Assembly: GCA_003535395.1 (NCBI GenBank)
Contig: DOHE01000293.1
Coordinates: 1-7,509, forward strand
Length of the DNA stretch: 7,509 nt
Origin: Clostridiales bacterium
GTDB lineage: Bacteria > Bacillota > Clostridia > UBA8921
Direction of reading: 5' to 3'
Made by a program: the position numbers and the translations under genes. Below the pieces are notes generated by a model. It did not search any database. It saw only the letters and a program-made list of their open reading frames with translations, and was not told where the DNA came from. Positions 1 through 6,824 of the stretch are shown in pieces; position 1 is the first letter of the stretch; each line of letters starts with the position of its first letter.

Positions 1-1075
<1,075 letters not shown>

Positions 1076-1084
1076 TCATAGATG

Positions 1085-1114
1085 ATTATATCACGTCCAT
1101 TTCCAGGCATGCAA
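1085..1114 (-). promoter_or_regulatory. Extended -10 sigma-A promoter candidate for ligA
   Basis: The minus strand carries a perfect TATAAT at 1090-1085, directly preceded by TGA (1093-1091), which makes an extended -10 element (TGnTATAAT). A weak -35, TTGCAT (1114-1109), lies 18 nt upstream. Transcription would start near 1078, giving a leader of about 45 nt that includes the ligA ribosome binding site. The promoter lies in the gap after gpr. This suggests ligA is transcribed in vegetative cells independently of the sporulation gene upstream. It is predicted from sequence only. Confidence 0.6.
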
Positions 1115-1172
1115 GCAAACGCGGTGAAGGCAAACCTTGTGAAGGTCCGGTAAAGAAAGGACAGGATGAAAT

Positions 1173-2180
1173 TCAGTGAAGAAAATGATCCAACTGCTGT
1201 ACGCTGATGCTTTGGTGCAGGGCCATGTTGATGGAATTGGCCAGGATCCGGGACAGGGTATCGATGATCTCATCCACTTCCTTGGGAGTGACGACCAAGT
1301 CTCTGGCCCAGGGCTGCATGGATTCCCGGATGACCCGGTAACGGTCTTCATTATCCATGGTTTTCAGCATGCCGTAAAGGTTTTGATCTCCGCCGGCCTG
1401 TTGATGCAATGCTTCCGCCACGATGTCGATGATGTCATTGGCCATGGTGGCTGCATCTACTACCGTCGGCACTCCGATGGCTACTACGGGGATTCCCAGG
1501 GACTGCCGGCTAAGTTCCATCCTCTTGTTCCCAACCCCTGACCCCGGTGCGATCCCTGTATCCGCCAACTGGATGGTGGCACCGATGCGGTCGATCCTTC
1601 GGGAAGCCAGGGCATCCACCAGGATGACGGCATCCGGTAAAGTTTTGTCAACAACTCCCTTGATGATTTCTCCTGTCTCGATTCCAGTGATACCCAGAAC
1701 ACCCGGGGAAATGGCACTTACGGGACGAATCCCGCTGGCGATATCCTGGGGCAGGTATTGCAGCAGGTGGCGGGTCACCAGCATGGTAGAGGTCACTTTG
1801 GGACCCAGTGCATCCGGTGTCACGTTCCAGTTTCCAAGACCTGCCACCAGAACCGTCCCATTTTGCTTGATCTTAAGGAGGGAGGCCAGTTCCCGGGCGA
1901 CTATGGAACAGACTTTTTCATGGGTTTGTTTGTCCAGCCGGTGCAGCCCGGGGCATTCCACCGTGATATAAGACCCCATGGGTTTGCCGGTATTTCTCTC
2001 TCCCTCCGGGGTGACTACTTTGATCCGTGTGGTCTTCACAGGGCCGTCGCTTTCCTCAGCGGCCTCGACTCCGGGCGGGGTCACGACCTCTGAACTCCCC
2101 TGCAGGCCGGCATCTTTTTCATACATCTCCCTGGCTTCCAGCACCAGATCCGTGCGTACTGCACCATTCCCAAGAAACAT
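1173..2180 (-). CDS. gpr: GPR endopeptidase, germination (spore) protease
   Basis: GPR is an aspartic-type protease (MEROPS A25) that degrades small acid-soluble spore proteins during germination. It releases the DNA and supplies amino acids. It is made as a zymogen in the forespore. The 335-residue product carries RTDL at 9-12, where the family self-processes, and GLGNWNVTPDALGP (114-127) with Asp123. PVSAISPGVLGITGIET (153-169) and VILVDALASR (185-194) with Asp189 follow, then ADTGIAPGSGVGNKR (206-220). Asp123 and Asp189 correspond to the two catalytic aspartates known from Bacillus megaterium. The C-terminal VTPKEVDEIIDTLSRILANSINMALH (297-322) is typical of the family. I chose the ATG at 2180 because GGGAGG sits 6 nt upstream and the family N-terminus begins there. 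The frame stays open for 40 more codons to a TTG at 2300, but that stretch has no ribosome binding site and overlaps the likely promoter. The gene identifies the host as a spore former. Identity is very secure. Confidence 0.97.
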   Translation of the reverse strand: MFLGNGAVRTDLVLEAREMYEKDAGLQGSSEVVTPPGVEAAEESDGPVKTTRIKVVTPEGERNTGKPMGSYITVECPGLHRLDKQTHEKVCSIVARELASLLKIKQNGTVLVAGLGNWNVTPDALGPKVTSTMLVTRHLLQYLPQDIASGIRPVSAISPGVLGITGIETGEIIKGVVDKTLPDAVILVDALASRRIDRIGATIQLADTGIAPGSGVGNKRMELSRQSLGIPVVAIGVPTVVDAATMANDIIDIVAEALHQQAGGDQNLYGMLKTMDNEDRYRVIRESMQPWARDLVVTPKEVDEIIDTLSRILANSINMALHQSISVQQLDHFLH

Positions 2181-2186
2181 GCGGAT

Positions 2187-2192
2187 CCCTCC
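2187..2192 (-). promoter_or_regulatory. Ribosome binding site that decides the gpr start
   Basis: The minus strand reads GGGAGG followed by GATCCGC or, in the alternative register, ATCCGC before the ATG at 2180. It is the only good Shine-Dalgarno match near the 5' end of this frame. It argues against the upstream in-frame TTG and GTG starts. Confidence 0.7.
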
Positions 2193-2257
2193 CTCTGCCT
2201 GCAGCAGGATGAAACGGTCGTTTGTCACAGGTTCTCCCGGCAGCGGCTGATGACCCT

Positions 2258-2287
2258 TAGTTTGTCCGCAGCTTGGGCAAGCCATGC
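2258..2287 (-). promoter_or_regulatory. Candidate sigma-G (forespore) promoter of gpr
   Basis: The minus strand reads GCATG at 2287-2283, then 18 nt, then CAAACTA at 2264-2258. The published sigma-G consensus in Bacillus is GHATR, 17-18 nt, CATNHTA. The -35 matches fully, and the -10 matches at all defined positions but one (A for T at position 3). Transcription would begin near 2251, about 70 nt before the gpr ATG. In Bacillus, gpr is transcribed in the forespore by sigma-F and sigma-G, so the site fits the gene's role. No convincing sigma-A promoter is visible in this gap. The motifs are short, so chance matches are possible. Confidence 0.55.
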
Positions 2288-2361
2288 ATTCTGCTGCCAA
2301 TACAGCGAAGAATATGGATTAACCCTGCAGAAATGATGCGTTAAGCACGATTCGATCCTGA

Positions 2362-3045
2362 TCAAACCCTGGTTCTGCGCAAAAGTAAAATCCAGGCAGC
2401 TGCAGAAAAAACAGCAAGAAAGGATAATGGAAGGATCAATGCCCATCCCTGCATCCCGAAATTCACAGCCAAAGCCTGATATGCGCTGATCAGGCCAAAA
2501 AGGATGAAAATAACTGAGGAGAGCAGCTGGATCGTTTCCTTTGAGATTTTTTTCCCCGCGACCGACCCGAATATCACTCCGATGCTGTTGGCGATCATCA
2601 TGCCCAAAGAGGAGCCGGCCAGCACAAAAAGGGCTGAGCCCGCATAACGGGCAGACAGCGCAATGGTGGCCAACTGGGTCTTGTCTCCAAGTTCCGCGAT
2701 AAAAAAAGCAACGGCCACTGTAATCACCGGATTGGGTTTCCTGACATCGCAGGAAGCATCCTCATTATTCTTTTCACCCCTTAAAGTCCAAAGACCAAAA
2801 AAGACGAAGGATAATGCGGCAACCAGCTGAATCCAGTCTGTCAGCATGTCCAGTCCGGCTAAAATGTTTCCAAGCCCAACGGCCAGTGTATTATTGAGCA
2901 GAGTTGCCAGCAATACACCCAAAAGGACCCTGGGTGCTCCATAACTTGAAGCAAAGCACATAGCCAGGATCTGGGTTTTGTCTCCCATTTCCGCCAAGGT
3001 CACCCATACGGCGGAGGTCAGGAATGAAACGAAACTATCTCCCAC
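2362..3045 (-). CDS. TMEM165/GDT1 (UPF0016) family membrane transporter, probable Mn2+ exporter
   Basis: This family moves Mn2+ (and Ca2+ in eukaryotes) across membranes; bacterial members such as MneA export manganese. The product is a 227-residue integral membrane protein made of two homologous halves. Each half carries the family signature E-x-G-D-K-T-Q: AEMGDKTQ near residues 18-25 and AELGDKTQ near 117-124. The conserved acidic residues are thought to bind the metal. About six hydrophobic helices are present, split by a polar loop (RGEKNNEDASCDVRKP, about 89-104). The protein ends in a basic tail (LRRTRV). The frame opens at GTG 3054, but GTG 3045 has GGGAG 8 nt upstream and 3054 has no usable site, so I prefer 3045. 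The gene lies just after the rpsT terminator and before gpr. No yybP-ykoY manganese riboswitch can fit in the short gap. Family assignment is firm; substrate is inferred. Confidence 0.9.
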   Translation of the reverse strand: MGDSFVSFLTSAVWVTLAEMGDKTQILAMCFASSYGAPRVLLGVLLATLLNNTLAVGLGNILAGLDMLTDWIQLVAALSFVFFGLWTLRGEKNNEDASCDVRKPNPVITVAVAFFIAELGDKTQLATIALSARYAGSALFVLAGSSLGMMIANSIGVIFGSVAGKKISKETIQLLSSVIFILFGLISAYQALAVNFGMQGWALILPLSFLAVFSAAAWILLLRRTRV

Positions 3046-3064
3046 ATTGCTCACTCCCGCAACG

Positions 3065-3091
3065 AAAAAACGTACCCGGGAGGTACGCTTT
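3065..3091 (-). terminator. Intrinsic terminator after rpsT
   Basis: On the minus strand CGTACC (3087-3082) pairs with GGTACG (3076-3071) around a 5-nt loop, TCCCG. The stem extends by a G-T wobble and three A-T pairs, and six T residues follow (3070-3065). It lies about 50 nt beyond the rpsT stop and would end the secD-secF-holA-rpsT transcript. It also sits only about 20 nt before the start of the exporter gene, so it could act as a leader terminator for any read-through into that gene. Confidence 0.85.
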
Positions 3092-3138
3092 CATTATTGT
3101 CCAATCAAGTAAGCCTACTTTAAAATAAATTGCATGGG

Positions 3139-3399
3139 TCAGGATGCCTGTGTTGCTGCAGCCTTTACAAGCCTGGATTTCTTTCTTGCAGCTGTGTTTT
3201 TATGGATCAGTCCTTTTGCAGCTGCTTTGTCCAAAGCTTTGGAAGTATCTTTTAAAATATCTGACATGTCATTTCTGTTCCCGATGGCTTCCTTGCATTT
3301 GCGGACCTGCGTGCGCAATGCAGCCTTCTGTGCAGAATTGCGCATCGTCTTGGATTTTATGATCTTGACGCGTTTTTCAGCAGATTTGATATTTGGCAT
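3139..3399 (-). CDS. rpsT: 30S ribosomal protein S20
   Basis: S20 is a primary 16S rRNA-binding protein of the small ribosomal subunit. The 86-residue product has the usual family length and begins MPNIKSAEKRVKI, the characteristic S20 N-terminus. It is rich in Lys, Arg and Ala, as expected for its helical bundle, with HKNTAARKKSRL at 66-77. The ATG at 3399 is preceded by GGGAGGTGATG, an excellent Shine-Dalgarno sequence. An in-frame start 9 codons upstream would add residues foreign to the family and is rejected. The gene follows holA with a 39-bp gap, a very common Firmicutes pairing (holA and rpsT are adjacent in many genomes). It ends before a strong terminator. Expression probably comes both from the secD operon and from a local promoter overlapping the holA stop. 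Confidence 0.98.
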   Translation of the reverse strand: MPNIKSAEKRVKIIKSKTMRNSAQKAALRTQVRKCKEAIGNRNDMSDILKDTSKALDKAAAKGLIHKNTAARKKSRLVKAAATQAS

Positions 3400-3429
3400 A
3401 TTCATCACCTCCCATTGCAATTCCACGGT

Positions 3430-3458
3430 ATTGTAACATCAATCCCTGCCGGATGCAA
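3430..3458 (-). promoter_or_regulatory. Extended -10 promoter candidate for rpsT, overlapping the holA stop
   Basis: The minus strand reads TTGCAT (3458-3453), 17 nt, TACAAT (3435-3430), with TGT directly before the -10 to make an extended -10 element (TGnTACAAT). The -35 is weak (3 of 6). Transcription would start near 3423, giving a leader of about 24 nt that carries the strong rpsT ribosome binding site. A dedicated promoter makes sense for a ribosomal protein gene, which is needed at a much higher level than the polymerase delta subunit upstream. Confidence 0.5.
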
Positions 3459-4455
3459 GAGAAAATTCTGAAATCAGCAGTTCAATGGCCAGGCGGTCCT
3501 TGATCTGTCCTGTTTTTATCGCCAGATCATAGTCATGACAGCGTTTAAGTGCCTGCTGGATCTGACGGGATGGCATATTCCGGGCCTGGGAAATGATCCG
3601 GGGAGCCAGGTAGGGGGTCAGTCCCATGATCCCGGCGGTTTCACTCGGCCCCATTCCTTCATCCAGCAGGCAGATAATCTGGGAGAGCTGTCTGAAATGC
3701 CTGCCGATCATATACAATATCAGTTGTACCGGTTCTTTCCTGGCCAGCATTCCATCCAGTATTTCCCACGCCTTGCTCCCGTTTCCATCAGAAATGGCAT
3801 CAGTCAATGCAAATACATTGTTCTCCATGGAAGGAATGCACAGTGCATCGATATCCGACGCCTCCAGCCGGCCTTTGGTTTGTCCGTATGCAGCCAGTTT
3901 TTCCAATTCCCTGGACAGCATCCACATGCTCCGGTCGTGGTTCATCACCAGTTTCAATGCATCCTTCCGGGACAGTGTGACACCAAGGGCGGCCAGCCGT
4001 TCGATGATCCAGTCGGCAAGCCGTTCCGGTTTCTGAAGCTGAAACTCTACGGGCAAACCAAATTTTTCCATGAGTTTCCATGGTTTCAAGCGTTTGTCTA
4101 CATCCCCGGAATCTCCCTCGACAAATACAAGGCTGACATGGCTCGGAGGGTCTTTCAACAGATTTTCCAGGAAATCCTGAATGTCTCCCGCCTTTTTAAA
4201 ACATCCTGTGTTTTTTAAAATAACCAGCTTTCTGTCATGCATAAAGGGGAAGGTGGACACTGCCTGCTTCAGCGCTGCAATATCCACCTTCCCTTCCAGA
4301 ATGACCAGATTGAACTGGATGGCGTCTTTATTTCCCAGAGTTTTGATGAAGCGGTCTGTATAGGCTTTTTTAAGAAAGTCTTCCGGACCGTAGAAAAGAT
4401 ACATCAGCCGAAAACGACCGGCTGCCAGTTCTTTTTTCAAAACATCCAGGCTCAT
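3439..4455 (-). CDS. holA: DNA polymerase III subunit delta (clamp loader)
   Basis: HolA is the delta subunit of the replicative clamp loader. It opens the beta sliding clamp so that the clamp can be placed on primed DNA. The 338-residue product has the usual length. Near the N-terminus it has MYLFYGPEDFLKKAY (18-32), the degenerate nucleotide-binding-fold start typical of delta. It continues with FPFMHDRKLVILKN (69-82) and the central-domain segment RSMWMLSRELEKLAAY (175-190). ENNVFALTDAISDGNGSKAW (211-230) is the most recognisable HolA signature. The C-terminal collar domain contains GRHFRQLSQI (251-260) and ends YDLAIKTGQIKDRLAIELLI. Delta lacks a working Walker A motif, and none is seen here. 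The ATG at 4455 starts 4 nt after the secF stop; only a weak AAGAG precedes it, which suggests translational coupling to secF. In many Firmicutes comEC is the upstream neighbour; here it is secF. Confidence 0.96.
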   Translation of the reverse strand: MSLDVLKKELAAGRFRLMYLFYGPEDFLKKAYTDRFIKTLGNKDAIQFNLVILEGKVDIAALKQAVSTFPFMHDRKLVILKNTGCFKKAGDIQDFLENLLKDPPSHVSLVFVEGDSGDVDKRLKPWKLMEKFGLPVEFQLQKPERLADWIIERLAALGVTLSRKDALKLVMNHDRSMWMLSRELEKLAAYGQTKGRLEASDIDALCIPSMENNVFALTDAISDGNGSKAWEILDGMLARKEPVQLILYMIGRHFRQLSQIICLLDEGMGPSETAGIMGLTPYLAPRIISQARNMPSRQIQQALKRCHDYDLAIKTGQIKDRLAIELLISEFSLASGRD

Positions 4456-4459
4456 GGCA

Positions 4460-5410
4460 TCAAGCTCTTTTCAGTTGTTTCTTTCCTGCAGGTCTGCTAT
4501 TTTCCTGCCTTTCCTTCCACACTGCCCAAAGCGGACCCGCGATGAAAATGGATGAATAAACACCGGCGATGAAGCCCACCATCAGCGGCAGGGTAAATTC
4601 CTTCAGGGAGTTGATATTGAATATGGAAGCAAATATATATATGGTTATAACAGCGATCAAAGTGGAAACCACCGTATTGATGGACCGTGGCAGGGATTGC
4701 TGGATGCTCCGGTTCATCAGTTCGTAGGTGTGCGCTTTCCGGATCAGGATCCGGTTTTCCCGCACCCGGTCATAAACCACGATCGTATCATTCATGGAAT
4801 AACCAAGAACAGTGAGAATCGCAGCGATAAAAGCTTCATTGACAGGCAGGCGGAATATGGCATAAAAGGAAAGCATGATCAGCGAGTCATGCAGCAGGGC
4901 GATGAGTGCGGTGACCGCTGCCGGGATTCCTGACATCACGCTGAACCTCCACCATACATACAGGAAGATGAGTATCGAAGCGATCAGCGTGGCAAGCAAT
5001 CCTTTGTTGAGGAGTTCCCTGCCGATAAAGGGTTCTACTGTTTCATAGCTTACATCCAGATCATCCGAACCCAGGTGGGTTTTTAAAGCTGCCACCAGCT
5101 GCTGCGTTTCGCCCTGGGTAAGGGCAGAACTTTTTGTAAACTTCAGCAGGATAATATTGATTTTATCACCATTTTCCGATCCTGTAAGTTTTTGTATGGA
5201 GGAAGCGGATTTTCCCACTGTATCCTGTACCACTGTCTGGATCTCTGCAGATGCAAAATCCACTGTTCCGGTATTAACCTGCATCACAGTTCCGCCTTCA
5301 AACTGGATATCCAGATTCAAGCCAAACATCAAGAAAAAAATCAGGCCCACGGTCATGATCGCCAGGGAAATCCCCATAAAAATCTTTCTCTTGCCTACAA
5401 AATCAAACAT
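4460..5410 (-). CDS. secF: Protein translocase subunit SecF
   Basis: SecF pairs with SecD in the cytoplasmic membrane and uses the proton gradient to assist late steps of Sec-dependent export. The 316-residue product has a first helix at about 9-32, followed by LDIQFEGGT (33-41), the SecF form of the D/F-GG motif. An extracytoplasmic domain spans about 42-130 and includes the VEPFIGREL segment (125-133). Five further helices follow, with ALLHDSLIM (171-179) and the family hallmark GYSMNDTIVVYDRVREN (203-219), whose Asp208 is the likely proton-relay residue. The tail is basic (RPAGKKQLKRA). I chose the ATG at 5410, with GGGAGG 7 nt upstream. The in-frame start at 5455 would add 15 residues lying inside secD and unlike SecF N-termini. 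The gene begins 1 nt after the secD stop and ends 4 nt before holA, so it is a tightly packed middle gene of the operon. Confidence 0.97.
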   Translation of the reverse strand: MFDFVGKRKIFMGISLAIMTVGLIFFLMFGLNLDIQFEGGTVMQVNTGTVDFASAEIQTVVQDTVGKSASSIQKLTGSENGDKINIILLKFTKSSALTQGETQQLVAALKTHLGSDDLDVSYETVEPFIGRELLNKGLLATLIASILIFLYVWWRFSVMSGIPAAVTALIALLHDSLIMLSFYAIFRLPVNEAFIAAILTVLGYSMNDTIVVYDRVRENRILIRKAHTYELMNRSIQQSLPRSINTVVSTLIAVITIYIFASIFNINSLKEFTLPLMVGFIAGVYSSIFIAGPLWAVWKERQENSRPAGKKQLKRA

Positions 5411-5411
5411 A

Positions 5412-6695
5412 TCATGCCCTCCCTTGACCGCCGTACAGCCATTTGTTCCTGCCAAAACCCAACCCCAGGGTAAACCGGATCAGTGTGCGGGAGATGGTAA
5501 TGGCAGTAAGGAAGCTTAGGAGCACGCCCAGTACCAGCGTCACCGCAAAGCCTTTGATGGGTCCGGTAGTCATAATGTATAAAACCACGCCGGTGATGAT
5601 GGTGGTGACATTGGAATCAATAATGGCGCTGAAGGCCCGCTTGAATCCCAAATCGACTGCGGTGGAAATGGTTTTGCCGTTCTTCAGTTCTTCCTTGATC
5701 CGCTCATAAATGATAACGTTGGCATCGACTCCCATACCGATACTGAGGATGATCCCTGCGATCCCCGGCAGGGTCAGGGGAATTTTTGCCCAGGAGATCA
5801 GATCTACCTGAAAAACAGCCAAGGACATGATCGCCAGACTGGCAACAACACCAGGAAGCCGGTAGTATCCGGTCATAAACAGGCATATCAGCAGCAGTGC
5901 CAGCATCCCGGCCCAAACAGTCACTTTCAATGCGTTTTCCCCCAGTGAGGGACTGATCTGGTTCACCTGTCTTGCAACCATTTTGAACGGCAGTGCGCCC
6001 GCCATGATATTCCCGGCCAGGTTGCTGGCTTCCTTGGCGGTAAAGCTGCCCCTGATGATGCCGGACCCTTCGGTAATAGGGTCATCCACCGATGGTGCGG
6101 ATATGAGTTCCTGGTCCATGAAAATGCCGATCCTGCCCACACCCGCCAACCGGGTGGTAGCTTCTGCAAATTTACCCGCTCCTTCTTCATAGAGCTCGAA
6201 AGCAACTACATAGGCACCTTCATAGATTTCCATTTTCGCCGATTTTATATCCGCTCCGGTCAGGATGATCATATCATCCAGGGGAAGGTAGTTTCCGGCC
6301 TTGTCCACCTGTTTTTCCACGACTTCCCGGAAAGTGAGCGAGCCGATGCTCCCCAGTTCATTGATGTCGTAAGAATCCGCTCCACCCTTGGAGGGGTATT
6401 CCACCACGATCCGTTTCTTGTCACTTTCGACATAGATATTCCGGTCAAATATGTTCCGGTTGTCCAGCCTTCGGTCAATAACGGCTTTTGCTGCCTGCAG
6501 TTCTTCATCGGTGACATTTTCCTTGTCAGGATAGAGAAGCGCATAAATGCCGCCTTTCAAGTCGATCCCCTGTCGCAGATCGATTCCCGCAGGGATGTCC
6601 ATGGAACCCAGTTTCGCCTCATTGAAGAAAAGAAAGGTGCAAATGCCGATCAAAACCGCTGCCAGCATAAATTGAAATCCGACTTTTCTCTTCAT
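5412..6695 (-). CDS. secD: Protein translocase subunit SecD
   Basis: SecD is the large partner of SecF and carries the extracytoplasmic head that binds emerging polypeptides and helps pull them out. The 427-residue product is of the compact Gram-positive size. Helix 1 spans about 6-24. LRQGIDLKGGIYALL (40-54) is the D1 motif. The first extracytoplasmic domain contains AAKAVIDRRLDNRNI (68-82) and RIVVEYP (95-101), plus the head segment GIFMDQELISAPSV (190-203). SPSLGENAL (248-256) leads into helices 2-6. The fourth helix carries GIILSIGMGVDANVIIYERIKEEL (314-337), with Asp324 matching the conserved proton-channel aspartate of SecD. The ATG at 6695 has AGGAGG about 11 nt upstream. The gene is first in its operon, about 35 nt downstream of a predicted sigma-A start site. 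No yajC is visible upstream. Identity is certain from the paired D1 and D4 motifs. Confidence 0.98.
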   Translation of the reverse strand: MKRKVGFQFMLAAVLIGICTFLFFNEAKLGSMDIPAGIDLRQGIDLKGGIYALLYPDKENVTDEELQAAKAVIDRRLDNRNIFDRNIYVESDKKRIVVEYPSKGGADSYDINELGSIGSLTFREVVEKQVDKAGNYLPLDDMIILTGADIKSAKMEIYEGAYVVAFELYEEGAGKFAEATTRLAGVGRIGIFMDQELISAPSVDDPITEGSGIIRGSFTAKEASNLAGNIMAGALPFKMVARQVNQISPSLGENALKVTVWAGMLALLLICLFMTGYYRLPGVVASLAIMSLAVFQVDLISWAKIPLTLPGIAGIILSIGMGVDANVIIYERIKEELKNGKTISTAVDLGFKRAFSAIIDSNVTTIITGVVLYIMTTGPIKGFAVTLVLGVLLSFLTAITISRTLIRFTLGLGFGRNKWLYGGQGRA

Positions 6696-6736
6696 TCGGG
6701 TTCATTCCTCCTTAACCATAAATCAAACAGTTTTTC

Positions 6737-6765
6737 ATTATATACAAAAGCATGCTTTGCGTCAA
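6737..6765 (-). promoter_or_regulatory. Sigma-A promoter of the secD-secF-holA(-rpsT) operon
   Basis: The minus strand reads TTGACG (6765-6760), exactly 17 nt, then TATAAT (6742-6737). The -35 matches 5 of 6 and the -10 matches 6 of 6. Transcription should start near 6730, giving a leader of about 35 nt with an AAGGAGG ribosome binding site. Such a strong core promoter fits constitutive expression of export machinery. A perfect palindrome lies in the spacer, and a tandem repeat begins 5 bp upstream of the -35. Confidence 0.85.
6747..6758. promoter_or_regulatory. 12-bp perfect palindrome in the secD promoter spacer (possible operator)
   Basis: AAAGCATGCTTT is identical on both strands and lies wholly between the -35 and -10 of the secD promoter. 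With one extra A it sits inside a longer near-symmetric element, CAAA-AGCATGC-TTTG. A dimeric repressor bound here would block RNA polymerase. No cognate regulator is encoded in the window, so the role is inferred from position only. Confidence 0.35.
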
Positions 6766-6769
6766 TTTA

Positions 6770-6817
6770 TAAACGACTGCGCGACTGCGACTTTTTAAAC
6801 GACTGCGCGACTGCGAC
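6770..6817. repeat. Nested tandem direct repeat upstream of the secD promoter
   Basis: Two identical 22-bp copies (6770-6791 and 6796-6817) are separated by TTTT, so the period is 26 bp. Each copy contains two back-to-back 8-mers, CGACTGCG on the plus strand (6774-6781, 6782-6789; 6800-6807, 6808-6815), followed by AC. The array lies between the HD gene stop (8 bp away) and the secD -35 (5 bp away). It forms no strong hairpin in either strand, so it is not a terminator. It may be a protein-binding array, a copy of a dispersed genomic repeat, or a recent duplication by slippage. Confidence 0.9.
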
Positions 6818-6824
6818 GGTGGAA

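Noticed and set aside
1132..1148. Small hairpin ACCTT-CAC-AAGGT after gpr as a possible terminator
   Set aside because: The stem has only five Watson-Crick pairs with a 3-nt loop and is followed by just three T residues, too weak to call an intrinsic terminator.
2181..2300. 40-codon in-frame extension upstream of gpr, including a CPSC motif that could suggest a small zinc-binding segment
   Set aside because: It starts at a TTG without a ribosome binding site, is unlike any GPR N-terminus and overlaps the predicted promoter. The two cysteines are probably chance.
2225..2446. 73-codon minus-strand frame overlapping the 3' end of the exporter gene
   Set aside because: It is out of frame with the conserved transporter, has no recognisable similarity, and is explained as a shadow frame.
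3093..3098. AATAAT as a -10 for the exporter gene
   Set aside because: No acceptable -35 lies 16-18 nt upstream (AAAGTA at 17 nt), and no TGn precedes it.
3046..3138. A manganese riboswitch (yybP-ykoY type) upstream of the exporter gene
   Set aside because: The gap is short and mostly occupied by the rpsT terminator; the paired elements of that riboswitch are not visible.
6696..6730. A leader peptide before secD that might act as a translation-arrest sensor, as VemP does for secDF2 in Vibrio
   Set aside because: The predicted leader is about 35 nt. The only upstream frame there is five codons long, has no ribosome binding site, and cannot encode an arrest peptide.
6770..6817. The tandem repeat as a CRISPR array or a terminator
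   Set aside because: There are only two copies, the spacer is 4 bp, and no stable inverted repeat is followed by a T-run on either strand.
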